Below, piece after piece: positions 8,903 through 17,802 of a DNA stretch of 64,000 nucleotides. The stretch is taken from NCBI GenBank assembly GCA_963825425.1, contig CAWGTF010000010.1, positions 930,001 through 994,000 of the forward strand. Reading direction: 5' to 3'. Each line of letters starts with the position of its first letter. Position 1 is the stretch's first letter. The position numbers were made by a program, and so were the translations under genes. Source of the DNA: PALSA-607 sp963825425. GTDB lineage: Bacteria; Actinomycetota; Actinomycetes; Acidothermales; Acidothermaceae. The notes under the pieces are model-generated. The model was not told the DNA's origin. It did not search any database and worked only from the letters and a program-made list of their open reading frames with translations.

Positions 8903-10036
8903 TCAACGAACGACGGCACCGCGGACGACGATGTGCCGGGGATTCCGCAGAGCGAACAGGTCGAGTCGCGGGTCGTCGTCGTAGACAACGAAGTCGGCCG
9001 GCGCCCCTTCGACAATGCCCGGCAACCCCAACCACTGCCGGGCTTTCCACGAACCGGCCGCGAGAACGTCGATGGCCGGCATGCCGGCGCCGTGCATGGC
9101 CAGCATCTCGTCAACGGCGAGGCCATGCGACAGGTGGCCACCGGCATCGGTGCCGACGTAGATCGGCACGCCGGCGTCGTACGTCGCCATCATGCGCGCA
9201 GCTGCACTCCGCTTCAGCCGACGCATCCGGGCCGCGTACACCGGATACTTCGTCGCTTGGTCGGCGAAGCTGTCGAACAGCGACACCATGACCATCGTCG
9301 GCACCACCGCGATGCCGCGCCGTGCCACCTCATCGAGCATCGATGCATCGAGACCGGTGCCGTGCTCGATCGAGTCGACGCCGGCCGCGATGAGGTCGGG
9401 TAGTGCCTCTTCACCAAACACATGGACGCCGACCCGCGCGCCAGCCTCGTGCGCGCGACGAACTGCTTCGACAAGGACGTCGGCTGGCCACAGCGGTGTG
9501 ATGTCACCGATCTCGCGATCGATCCAGTCGCCGACGATCTTCACCCACGGTGTACTGGCACCACCTGGCCGAACCGCCTGTGCCGCTGCGGCATCGGGCA
9601 ACTGCGCAGGCTCGAGCTCGAGCGCGTACCCACGGATGTACCGCCGGGGGCGCGCGAGGTGGCGACCGGCGTGCACGATGCGCGGCAGGTCAGGTTCGTC
9701 GTCGAGCGCGTAGTGGGTTTCGGGTACTCCAGCATCACGCAGCAGCAACGCACCGGCATCGCGGTCGGTGATCGCCTGCTCGCGCGCCTCCTCGAGCGGC
9801 ACACCGCCTGCTGCCGCTAGCCCGACGTGGCAATGCGCGTCGACCAGACCGGGCAACGCGAACCCGCGGTCGGCAACGAGTTGGATGTCGCTGTTGAGCG
9901 GTCGGTCGAACGTGATCCGTCCGTCGACGACGAAGAACTCGCCACGGTCCGCCTCGGGCAGCACGGTGGCGCGCACGTGGAGCGCCGATGTCGTGGCACA
10001 CAGCGCCGATGTCGTCGCGCTTGCCGCCGATGTCAC
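8903..10036 (-). CDS. Amidohydrolase-family metal-dependent hydrolase
   Basis: Member of the imidazolonepropionase/prolidase-like amidohydrolases. Metal and catalytic residues are present: DAHCHVG (about residue 66), the lysine in STPWVKIVGD, histidines in GVHVFGEEAL and SIEHGTGLD, and the aspartate in YVGTDAGGHLSHG. Length 377 residues, frame intact. The first 20 residues contain a duplicated ATTSAL segment encoded by a short DNA repeat (9975-10030), so the natural start may be further in. An amidohydrolase in this position next to ffh is common in actinomycetes. The substrate is not predictable. Confidence 0.88.
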   Translation of the reverse strand: MTSAASATTSALCATTSALHVRATVLPEADRGEFFVVDGRITFDRPLNSDIQLVADRGFALPGLVDAHCHVGLAAAGGVPLEEAREQAITDRDAGALLLRDAGVPETHYALDDEPDLPRIVHAGRHLARPRRYIRGYALELEPAQLPDAAAAQAVRPGGASTPWVKIVGDWIDREIGDITPLWPADVLVEAVRRAHEAGARVGVHVFGEEALPDLIAAGVDSIEHGTGLDASMLDEVARRGIAVVPTMVMVSLFDSFADQATKYPVYAARMRRLKRSAAARMMATYDAGVPIYVGTDAGGHLSHGLAVDEMLAMHGAGMPAIDVLAAGSWKARQWLGLPGIVEGAPADFVVYDDDPRLDLFALRNPRHIVVRGAVVR

Positions 10037-10041
10037 CGCGC

Positions 10042-11640
10042 TCAGCGCGGCCTCGGACCGGCCGGACCCTGATTACCAGGACCGCCAGGACCTCCAGGGC
10101 CTCCGGTTGGCGGGAACCGGAACTTCGAAAGGTCCGGCATCTTCATGCCGGGCGGCAGCTGGCCGGGCAGACCCAAGCCACTGTCGCCACCAGGCAGCGC
10201 GCGGGTCAGCCCGGGCGGCAAAGCCGCCGGCTGTGCGCCTCCCGGACGGCCGCCAGGTCTGCCACCCTTACCGCCCTTGCCTGCCTTGCCTTTCTTTCCA
10301 GCCTTGGTCGCGCGCCGCGCGCCCATGCCCGGCAAGCCGCCCATCCCCGCCATTTGCTTCATCATCTTGCGAGCTTCGAAGAAGCGGTCGACCAAACTGT
10401 TCACCTCGGCGACCGTGACACCTGAGCCTTTCGCGATGCGAACCCGGCGCGAGCCATTGATGATCTTCGGGTCTTCGCGCTCGGTCGGCGTCATCGAGCG
10501 AATGATGGCGGCGATGCGGTCGACGTCCTTGTCGTCGACCTGCGAGATCTGCTCTTTCAGCTGACCCATGCCGGGCAACATGCCGAGCAGGTTGCCGATG
10601 GGACCCATCTTGCGCAGCATCATCATCTGCTCGAGGAAGTCCTCGAGCGTCAGCTCGCCTTCGGTGAGCTTGCGCGCGGTCTCCTCGGCCTCGCCGGCGT
10701 CGTACGCGCTTTGGGTCTGCTCGATCAAGGTGAGGATGTCGCCCATACCGAGGATGCGCGACGCCATCCGCTCGGGATGGAACGTGTCGAAATCCTCGAG
10801 CTTCTCGCCGGTGCTGGCGAACATGATCTGACGGCCGGTCAGCGACGCAACCGATAGTGCCGCGCCACCACGCGCGTCGCCGTCGAGCTTGGTCAACACG
10901 ACGCCGTCGAAGCCGACACCGTCGAGGAAGGCCTGCGCGGTGTTGACGGCGTCCTGGCCGAGCATGGCGTCGACGACGAACAGGATCTCGTTCGGCTCGA
11001 CCGCATCGCGGATGTCGATCGCCTGCTGCATCATCTCGGCGTCGACACCGAGGCGACCGGCGGTGTCGACGAGCACGATGTCGTGACCCAGCCGCTTGGC
11101 ATGCTCGATGGCGGCCCTCGCCACGGCGACCGGGTCGCCGACGCCACTGCCGGGTTCTGGCGCGAACACGGGGACGCGGGCCTGCTGCCCGAGCACCTGC
11201 AGTTGCTGCACCGCGTTGGGCCGCTGCAGGTCGGCCGCCACCAAGAGTGGAGCGTGACCCTGACCCGACAACCACTTCGCGAGCTTTCCGGCCAGCGTCG
11301 TCTTACCCGAACCCTGAAGGCCGGCCAGCATGATGACGGTTGGCGGGTTCTTCGCGTAGCGAAGCCGTCGGGTTTCGCCGCCGAGGATGTGAACGAGTTC
11401 CTCGTTGACGATCGAGATGACCTGCTGCGCCGGGTTCAGCGCCTGCGAGACCGCTGCCCCGCGCGACCGCTCCTTGACCGCGTCGATGAACTCCCTGACC
11501 ACCGACAGCGCGACGTCCGCCTCGAGGAGCGCGATCCGGATCTCGCGAGCAGTCGCGTCGATGTCGGCATCCGACAACCGACCCTTGCCGCGCAGGGTCT
11601 TGAAGACCGACTCGAGCCGGTCGGAGAGGGTGTCGAACAC
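10042..11640 (-). CDS. ffh: Signal recognition particle protein Ffh (SRP54)
   Basis: GTPase that binds signal sequences and 4.5S RNA and delivers ribosomes to FtsY. It has the N domain (MFDTLSDRLESVFKTLRG), the G domain with GLQGSGKTTLAGKLA (about residue 108), DTAGR and TKLDGDARGG, then the Met-rich M domain (MGPIGNLLGMLPGMGQ, RRVRIAKGSGVTVAEV). A Gly/Pro/Lys-rich tail of about 90 residues follows, longer than in E. coli. The frame is intact over 532 residues. It sits between the amidohydrolase and glnD. Confidence 0.97.
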   Translation of the reverse strand: MFDTLSDRLESVFKTLRGKGRLSDADIDATAREIRIALLEADVALSVVREFIDAVKERSRGAAVSQALNPAQQVISIVNEELVHILGGETRRLRYAKNPPTVIMLAGLQGSGKTTLAGKLAKWLSGQGHAPLLVAADLQRPNAVQQLQVLGQQARVPVFAPEPGSGVGDPVAVARAAIEHAKRLGHDIVLVDTAGRLGVDAEMMQQAIDIRDAVEPNEILFVVDAMLGQDAVNTAQAFLDGVGFDGVVLTKLDGDARGGAALSVASLTGRQIMFASTGEKLEDFDTFHPERMASRILGMGDILTLIEQTQSAYDAGEAEETARKLTEGELTLEDFLEQMMMLRKMGPIGNLLGMLPGMGQLKEQISQVDDKDVDRIAAIIRSMTPTEREDPKIINGSRRVRIAKGSGVTVAEVNSLVDRFFEARKMMKQMAGMGGLPGMGARRATKAGKKGKAGKGGKGGRPGGRPGGAQPAALPPGLTRALPGGDSGLGLPGQLPPGMKMPDLSKFRFPPTGGPGGPGGPGNQGPAGPRPR

Positions 11641-11664
11641 GCGGGCCAGCCTACCTACGCGGCG

Positions 11665-14001
11665 TCAGCTCCGCGGAGCGCTGCCCCGCAGTGCTTCTTC
11701 GACCGCCCGCCGAACGGCTTCGGCTCGATCAGGTGCGAGCGGGCGACCGCCCCGATCGGTGACGTAGAACGCGTCGACAACCTCAGCACCGAGCGTCTCG
11801 ACGCGAGCGGATCGCACGTCGAGTCCTTCGGCGGCCAGCACGCGGGTGACCGTGAACAGCAAGCCGGGCCGGTCGTGGGCCCGCACTTCGAGCACGGTGG
11901 CCTTGTCGGACGCTCCCCCGGGCAGCAACACGGTCGCTGGCGGCAACGCGATCGACTTTCGGGTGGCCGCGCTCGCTTCGCGGCGGGCGAGCTTTTGGGC
12001 CACGTCGAGACCACCCTCGATGGCCCGTCGCATGTCGTCTTGGATCCGCGCCGGATCGGCCTCGGAGAAGTACATCGGTTCGACGTCGAACACGGTGACC
12101 GCGGTCGGGCCGATCGACGTCGCCGACGCTGCCCGCACGCCGAGCCGGTGAAGGGCCAGCACCCCCGCCGACCGCCAGAGCAGGCCAGGTTGGTCAGGAG
12201 CGATCACCGTGATGCGGCTGTGGTCAGCGCTGCTCTCCGAGATCACCGCGAGCTGACCGACCTCGGCGAGCTTGAGGATCGCCGGCGGCAGCTCGGCGAC
12301 CGGCGGTGGAACCGCTTCACCGGCGAGCATGGCCGACGTCCGGCTCACGAGATCGGCGACAAGACGCGCCCGCCAGTCGTCCCACATCGGGGTGCCGGTA
12401 GCCCGCGCGTCGGCCTCCGTCAGCGCGTGCAGCAGTTCGAGCACCAGCGGCGAACCCACGGCCTGCGCGACGGCGGACACGGTGGCCGGATCGTCGAGAT
12501 CGCGTCGGGTCGCCGTCTGCGACAGCAACAGGTGATAGCGAACCAGGGTCGTCAAGACTGCGCTGTCGCGCTCGTTCATACCGAGCCGCGCCGCGATCCC
12601 CGGCATCAGCGCAGCACCGGCGATCGAGTGATCGCCGTCACTTCCCTTGCCGATGTCATGGAACAGCGAGCCCAGCAGCAGCAGGTCGGGCCGCGCGACA
12701 CGACGCGTCAGCGCGGCAGCCTCGATCGCGGTCTCGACGAGATGGCGATCGACCGTGTAGCGGTGCAGCGGATTGTGCTGCCTGCGGTAGCGGACGCTCT
12801 CCCACTCCGGAAGCAGTCGCGTCATGAGGCCGGCCTGATCGAGCGCTTCAAACACCACCAGCGCCGGTCGACCAGCACCGAGCAACGCGACGAACGCGTC
12901 GCGCGCCACCGACGGCCACGGGTTCGGCATCGGCGGGCACTTGTTGGCGAGCAGGTCGATCGTCGGCGGCGACAGCGGCAGACCGACCTGCGCAGCAGCA
13001 GCGGCCGCGCGCACAACGAGGGTCGGATCCGGCGTCGGATCGACTCCGCGCGCGAGCACCACCTCGCCGTCCTGCTCGACAACGCCCTCTGCGACCGGCT
13101 TGCGTTCCGCTTTCGGACGTCGCCGCAAGCTGCCCTCGACCGAGCGCCACGTCACGTCGCTCGCGTACGACACCGTGCGCGCTGCCTCGCTGACGGCACG
13201 CAGCAGCTCATCGGCGTCGGCCATGCCAAGACGAGCCGCGATCGCCTCCTGTTCCTGTGCAACCATGCGGGTCGTCGGTCTGCCCGCGACTTCCTGCAAC
13301 GTGTCGCGGACGTCGATCAGCCGGCGATAGGCCGCACGCACCGGCGGTCCGGGGCCGGCGGCGACCCACGCCGCCGCGATCGCTTCGAGCGCGTGGACGT
13401 CGCGCAGCCCGCCGCGCGCCTCCTTCAGGTCGGGTTCGAGCAGGAAGGCCACTTCGCCGAGTCGTTCGGCGCGCTCGCGCACCATGTCGTGAAGTTCTGG
13501 CAACCGCTTCGATGCGCGAGAGCGCCATTGGCCAAATGCGTGTTCGCGCAGGCGCGCGGTGAGGTCGGGGACGCCAGCAATGTGCCGCGCATGCAGCATG
13601 CCGAGCGCGGCTTTCATGTCGGCGTTGGCCACCGACACCGCGTCCGCGACCGTGCGTACCGAGTGGTCGAGCTGCCACCCGGCGTCCCAGATCGGGTACC
13701 AGACCTGGTCCGCGATCTGCACCACATCGGAGCGGCCGTCGTGCAGCATCATCACGTCGAGGTCGCTGCCCGGGCCGAGTTCGCCTCGCCCGTAACCGCC
13801 GACCGCCACGAGTGCGACGCCGTCGGCGCCGCCCAGCAGCTCGCGCAACCAGGCGTCCGCCTGGGCGGTTCGCTCCGCCCTCAATGCGCTGAGATCACGG
13901 GCCGACGACTCAGCTGTCGTCTCCACACCCTCCTCGGCGCTGTTCGACGCAGAGGCGCCGCGTGCTGTACGCGTCGCCTCTGCATCGTCAAGCGATGGCA
14001 C
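11665..14001 (-). CDS. glnD: PII uridylyltransferase / uridylyl-removing enzyme
   Basis: Nitrogen sensor that modifies the PII protein encoded just upstream; in several actinomycetes the modification is adenylylation. Domains in order: nucleotidyltransferase (VAVGGYGRGELGPGSDLDVM), GlnD helical linker, HD phosphohydrolase (LLLGSLFHDIGKGSDGDHS), then two ACT domains (ITVIAPDQPGLLWRSAG and EVRAHDRPGLLFTVTRV). The GTG at 14001, five bases after the glnK stop, is taken as the start; a longer frame to 14073 would overlap glnK. 778 residues, frame intact. Confidence 0.94.
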   Translation of the reverse strand: MPSLDDAEATRTARGASASNSAEEGVETTAESSARDLSALRAERTAQADAWLRELLGGADGVALVAVGGYGRGELGPGSDLDVMMLHDGRSDVVQIADQVWYPIWDAGWQLDHSVRTVADAVSVANADMKAALGMLHARHIAGVPDLTARLREHAFGQWRSRASKRLPELHDMVRERAERLGEVAFLLEPDLKEARGGLRDVHALEAIAAAWVAAGPGPPVRAAYRRLIDVRDTLQEVAGRPTTRMVAQEQEAIAARLGMADADELLRAVSEAARTVSYASDVTWRSVEGSLRRRPKAERKPVAEGVVEQDGEVVLARGVDPTPDPTLVVRAAAAAAQVGLPLSPPTIDLLANKCPPMPNPWPSVARDAFVALLGAGRPALVVFEALDQAGLMTRLLPEWESVRYRRQHNPLHRYTVDRHLVETAIEAAALTRRVARPDLLLLGSLFHDIGKGSDGDHSIAGAALMPGIAARLGMNERDSAVLTTLVRYHLLLSQTATRRDLDDPATVSAVAQAVGSPLVLELLHALTEADARATGTPMWDDWRARLVADLVSRTSAMLAGEAVPPPVAELPPAILKLAEVGQLAVISESSADHSRITVIAPDQPGLLWRSAGVLALHRLGVRAASATSIGPTAVTVFDVEPMYFSEADPARIQDDMRRAIEGGLDVAQKLARREASAATRKSIALPPATVLLPGGASDKATVLEVRAHDRPGLLFTVTRVLAAEGLDVRSARVETLGAEVVDAFYVTDRGGRPLAPDRAEAVRRAVEEALRGSAPRS

Positions 14002-14006
14002 CGAAC

Positions 14007-14345
14007 TCAGAGCGCACTGATTCCGCGCTCGCCGGTACGAACCCGGATGACGTCGTCGATCGGCACGGACCACACCTTGCCGTCACCGATTTTGCCGGTC
14101 TGCGCCGACTTGACGATGACGTCGAGAACGTCATCTGCGTCGCCTTCGTCGACAAGAACTTCGATGCGGACCTTGGGTACGAGATCGACTTCGTACTCCG
14201 CGCCGCGATACACCTCGGTGTGACCACGCTGGCGACCATATCCATTTGCTTCGCTGACCGTCATGCCAGTCACACCGAAGGTCTCCAGTGCAGCCTTGAC
14301 GTCGTCCAGCTTGAACGGCTTGACGATCGCGGTAATCAACTTCAT
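14007..14345 (-). CDS. glnK: PII nitrogen regulatory protein
   Basis: Trimeric signal protein that reads 2-oxoglutarate and ATP/ADP and plugs the ammonium channel when nitrogen is plentiful. It starts MKLITAIVKPFKLDDVKAAL. The T-loop GHTEVYRGAEYEVDLVPK carries Tyr51, the modification site. The C-terminal signature GKIGDGKVWSVPIDDVIRVR is intact. 112 residues is standard length. Its ATG overlaps the amtB stop (ATGA), so it is co-translated with its channel partner, and glnD follows five bases later. Confidence 0.97.
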   Translation of the reverse strand: MKLITAIVKPFKLDDVKAALETFGVTGMTVSEANGYGRQRGHTEVYRGAEYEVDLVPKVRIEVLVDEGDADDVLDVIVKSAQTGKIGDGKVWSVPIDDVIRVRTGERGISAL

Positions 14346-15649
14346 GTGCTCACCTTCTCACTCGTTGCCGCTGGCAGGTGTACGGACGTGTGCGATGAAC
14401 CAGATCCCGATGAACCAACAGTGTCGTACGCAGACTCGGCGTGCAGGTTGATGTCGAGACCCTCAAGTTCGACGTCGCGCGACACCCGCAGACCCATGGT
14501 CTTGTCGATGACCAGAGCGATCACCAGCGTGACGATGAAGTCGTAGACGATGACCGAGCCGACCCCGAGCGCTTGTCGACCCAGCTGGGTAAATCCGCCG
14601 CCGTTGAACAGACCGTTGTTTCCGCCGATCGTCGCGTCGCCGATGAGGCCGATCGACAGGGCACCGACGATGCCACCGACGACGTGGACTGCGAAGACGT
14701 CGAGCGAGTCGTCGACCCGAGCCTTGAACTTGAGGCCGACGGCGAGCGCGCAGACTGCTCCAGCGACGACGCCGAGCCCGATCGCACCGATCGGGGTGAT
14801 GAATCCACAGGCCGGCGTGATGGCGACGAGACCGGCCACGAGGCCCGATGCGGCGCCAAGCGTTGTCGAGTGCCCGTCTCGGATCTTCTCCACGACGAGC
14901 CAGCCGAGCATCGCGGCGGCAGTCGCCACGACCGAGTTGATGAGCGCCCATCCGGCGACCGGGTCGGCGGCCAACTCACTGCCGGCGTTGAAGCCGATCC
15001 AGCCGAACCAGAGCAGTCCCGCGCCGAGCAGCACGAAGGGCACGTTGTGCGGCCGCATCCGCTCAGTGGGCCAACCAAGTCGCTTCCCGAGGACGAGTGT
15101 CAGCGCGATACCTGCGACACCCGCGTTGATGTGCACGACGGTGCCGCCCGCGAAGTCCTCCACGTGGTGTTGCGCCAACCAGCCGCCGCCCCACACCCAG
15201 TGGGCGATCGGTGCGTAGACGCAGATCGACCACGCGGTGACGAAGACAACGAAGGGGGCGAACTTCAGCCGGTCAGCGACCGCGCCGGTGATCAGTGCGG
15301 CAGTGATGATCGCGAAAGTGATCTGGAACGTCGCGATGACCGTAGTCGGCACACCGTCGCCAGACGCCCACATGTCGGCGCCGTGATGCATGCCGACGAA
15401 TGTCGACGCGCTACCGATGAAGCCGCCGAGCTTGTCCGTACCGAATGCCAGGCTGAAGAGGTCAAGCACCCACAGCACACTCACGATGCCCATACACACG
15501 AAGTTCTGCATCAAGATCGCGAGCACGTTCTTTGAGCGGACCATGCCTCCGTAGAAGAAGGCGAGGCCAGGGGTCATCAGTAGCACCAGGGCAGTGGCGG
15601 CGAGCATCCACGCGGTATTGCCCCAGTTAAGACCGGTCTTGGGGTCCAT
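14342..15649 (-). CDS. amtB: Ammonium transporter
   Basis: Amt/Rh channel with about 11 membrane helices. Visible signatures include MTPGLAFFYGGMVRSKNVL at the first helices, WSICVYAPIAHWVWGGGWL, GGTVVHINAGVAGIALTLVLG, and FGWIGFNAGSELAAD. The C-terminal cytoplasmic tail ends in a Ser/Thr-rich stretch after LDINLHAESAYD. The start is ATG 15649, which has GGAG 5 bases upstream; the frame open to 15748 is non-homologous. First gene of the amtB-glnK-glnD set, so likely nitrogen controlled. Confidence 0.96.
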   Translation of the reverse strand: MDPKTGLNWGNTAWMLAATALVLLMTPGLAFFYGGMVRSKNVLAILMQNFVCMGIVSVLWVLDLFSLAFGTDKLGGFIGSASTFVGMHHGADMWASGDGVPTTVIATFQITFAIITAALITGAVADRLKFAPFVVFVTAWSICVYAPIAHWVWGGGWLAQHHVEDFAGGTVVHINAGVAGIALTLVLGKRLGWPTERMRPHNVPFVLLGAGLLWFGWIGFNAGSELAADPVAGWALINSVVATAAAMLGWLVVEKIRDGHSTTLGAASGLVAGLVAITPACGFITPIGAIGLGVVAGAVCALAVGLKFKARVDDSLDVFAVHVVGGIVGALSIGLIGDATIGGNNGLFNGGGFTQLGRQALGVGSVIVYDFIVTLVIALVIDKTMGLRVSRDVELEGLDINLHAESAYDTVGSSGSGSSHTSVHLPAATSEKVST

Positions 15650-15755
15650 TTCACTCCACTTGTCCGAATGAGTGGTGCGGCGGCATGGACGACTTCGTTG
15701 TCGCTCAGTCGGCAGTAAGTTCGCGGACCGCGATTTCCGGTATGGCACCAGGTCG

Positions 15756-15800
15756 TTTCACGAGCATGAAATTCGCCGCGACTGATTACGGGCGTGTAAC
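15756..15800. promoter_or_regulatory. Candidate nitrogen-control operator upstream of amtB
   Basis: Two short inverted motifs with 5-n6-5 geometry lie 107-151 bases upstream of the amtB start: TTTCA-cgagca-TGAAA at 15756-15771 and ATTAC-gggcgt-GTAAC at 15785-15800. GlnR of actinomycetes recognises paired GTnAC/GAAAC-like boxes six bases apart in front of amtB, so position and geometry fit. The match to the consensus is partial and no glnR gene is in the window. Confidence 0.42.
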
Positions 15801-15823
15801 CCCGCAGCTGCGGCTGCCGCGCG

Positions 15824-16964
15824 CTAGGAGCCGAGCAGTGCGTCGACGAACGCCTCCGGCTCGAACGGCGCCAGATCGTCGGCACCTTCACCTAGTCCGA
15901 CCAGCTTGACGGGGACGCCGAGTTCGCGCTGGACGGAGATGACGATGCCGCCCTTGGCGGTGCCGTCGAGCTTGGTCAGGACGACGCCGGTGATGTCGAC
16001 GACCTCAGCAAAGACACGAGCCTGCACCAGACCGTTCTGCCCGGTGGTCGCGTCGAGCACCAGCAGCACCTCATCAACCGGGGTCTGCTTCTCGATCACC
16101 CGCTTGACCTTGCCGAGCTCGTCCATCAGGCCCGCTTTGGTGTGCAGGCGACCGGCCGTGTCGACGAGGACCGTGTCGACGCCGAGCTCGATGCCGGTCT
16201 TGACCGCATCGAACGCGACCGATGCCGGGTCGCCGCCCTCGGGGCCTCGTACGGTCTGCGCGCCAACTCGGCGTCCCCATGTCTCGAGCTGGTCGGCCGC
16301 AGCGGCTCTGAACGTGTCGGCGGCGCCGAGCACCACGGTGCGTCCGTCGGCAACGAGCAGCCTGGCGATCTTGCCGCACGTCGTGGTCTTGCCGGTGCCG
16401 TTGACACCGACGACGAGCACGATCGCCGGACCTTCGCCGGCCGGGCGCTGCGTCGCCAAAGATACGATCGAGGTCGGGATCGACGAGCTCGAGGAGTCCT
16501 TCGCGAAGGAAGGCCCGCGCGTCGGCGGCGGACCGGGTGCCGAGCACCTTCGCCTTGGTCCGCAACGAGTCGACGAGCTCGTTGCTTGCACTCACGCCGA
16601 CGTCGGCGGTGAGCAAGAGGTCCTCGACCTCCTGCCACGTCTCGTCGTCGAGGGTGTCGCGCGACAGCAACGCGAGCAGCCCGCGGCCGAGCGTGGATTC
16701 CGACCGCGCGAGCCGCGCGCGCAGCCTGACCAGGCGGCCCGCGGCAGGTTCGGGGGTTTCGGTGAGGTCAGGTGCGAGCACGCTCTCGTCGACAACCGCT
16801 TCGGTCGGGGCCGGCGAGGCCGCGGGCGTTGGTGCCGTTTTCAGGGACGCCGCGGGCTGACGCGGCGGGGCGATCGATCGCCGACGGCTGCCGCGCACGA
16901 AGAACGCGCCGCCCACTGCAGCGAGGACGACGACGGCAAGAATGATCTCCAGGAGCGGCTGCAC
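15824..16964 (-). CDS. ftsY: Signal recognition particle receptor FtsY (one frameshift)
   Basis: Membrane-associated GTPase that docks the SRP. The N-terminus has a hydrophobic anchor (LLEIILAVVVLAAVGGAFFV) and an acidic/Pro-rich linker, followed by the N domain (LGRGLLALLSRDTLDDETW). Near 16455 (after LDRIFGDA) the frame changes and the G domain follows: VVGVNGTGKTTTCGKIA, DTFRAAAADQLETWG, DTAGRLHTKAGLMDELGK and TKLDGTAKGG. It ends GLGEGADDLAPFEPEAFVDA, the classic FtsY C-terminus. The break sits in an essential gene and is most likely sequence error. Confidence 0.93.
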
Positions 16965-17076
16965 GGCGCCAAGTCTCCCATTGGCTCCTGGCAGTCGAGC
17001 CTGCGGCAGTCTCCGGGCGGACGTTCACCCTGTGGATAACCCCGCGGCGGCTACGCAGCGGCCGTACCCTCCGCCG

Positions 17077-17802
17077 GTGGGATATCGCCGGGGGATCCAA
17101 CTTTCGCTGCGGCTTGGGGCCGTGCCGCTCTGCCGTGTGGTGCTGGCTGGCCGTGTGGTGCTGGCTGGCTGTGCGGTGCTGGCTGGCTGTGTGGTGCTGG
17201 CTGGCTGCTCCACGAGCGTGAGCCATCCGAGCGCGCTCGGCAGCGCGAGCGAAACTCCCGCCGTTGTGGTGCCGGTCTCCCCGAGTGTTCCGGTGTCGTC
17301 GCCCAGCCCTGCAGAGTCGCCGAGCGCTTCCGTCAATGCAAGCCCAAGCCCAAGCCGGACGCCGACCAGCACCGTCGGCGCGGCACCGGACCCGACATCG
17401 GCCGACGTCATTGCGGTGAACGTCCGCGCGACGGCTCGGGCGTTCATCGACGATTTCAACATCGCGTTGGCGACCGGCGACGTCACAAAGATCGAAGCGC
17501 TAACGTCGCCCACCTGCGGATGCCGCCAGCTGGTGAACACCATCAAGGCGCACACCGCGAAAGGTGAGCGGTACGACGGCGTGGCCTTCACCCTCAAGTC
17601 GACTGATGTCACATTTCTCGCCGCGGGCGCCAGTGGCGAGGTCAAGTACTCGATCTCGGCCGGACGGGTCGTCGACTCCGCTGGCAAGGAAGTCAGTTCG
17701 TTGAGTCCGACACTCGATGGAGATGCCGACCTCTTCATCATCACTGCCAATGGACGATTGATGGTTCAGCAGAGCTATCTCGTTGGTGCGAGCAGCCAGT
17801 GA
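17077..17802 (+). CDS. Putative lipoprotein with multiplied lipobox
   Basis: Starts at GTG 17077 with a signal-like segment. The repeated motif VVLAG/AVLAGC gives three candidate lipidation cysteines (Cys32, Cys38, Cys44), the last followed by STS. A Ser/Pro-rich spacer comes next, then a globular domain (TARAFIDDFNIALATGDVTK, LTSPTCGCRQLVNTIK). The paired Cys in a TGD...SPTCGCR context recalls small actinobacterial lipoproteins of the DUF6318 kind, a tentative link. It is divergent from ftsY, and its stop overlaps the start of the next secreted protein. Function unknown. Confidence 0.7.
   Translation: MGYRRGIQLSLRLGAVPLCRVVLAGRVVLAGCAVLAGCVVLAGCSTSVSHPSALGSASETPAVVVPVSPSVPVSSPSPAESPSASVNASPSPSRTPTSTVGAAPDPTSADVIAVNVRATARAFIDDFNIALATGDVTKIEALTSPTCGCRQLVNTIKAHTAKGERYDGVAFTLKSTDVTFLAAGASGEVKYSISAGRVVDSAGKEVSSLSPTLDGDADLFIITANGRLMVQQSYLVGASSQ
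17134..17205 (+). repeat. Four tandem 18-bp units encoding the lipobox
   Basis: Units of the form [CT]GTG[TC]GGTGCTGGCTGGC occupy 17134-17151, 17152-17169, 17170-17187 and 17188-17205. They differ at only one or two positions and stay in frame, each coding six residues ([R/C][V/A]VLAG). The last unit leads into the likely lipidated cysteine. Confidence 0.9.

Noticed and set aside
11083..14223. 1,046-codon open frame on the plus strand
   Set aside because: It is antisense to ffh, glnD and glnK, rich in Arg/His/Asp as expected from high-GC shadow frames, and has no recognisable domain.
14441..15535. 364-codon plus-strand frame rich in Asp/Arg
   Set aside because: Antisense to amtB; composition is that of a complement of membrane-helix codons.
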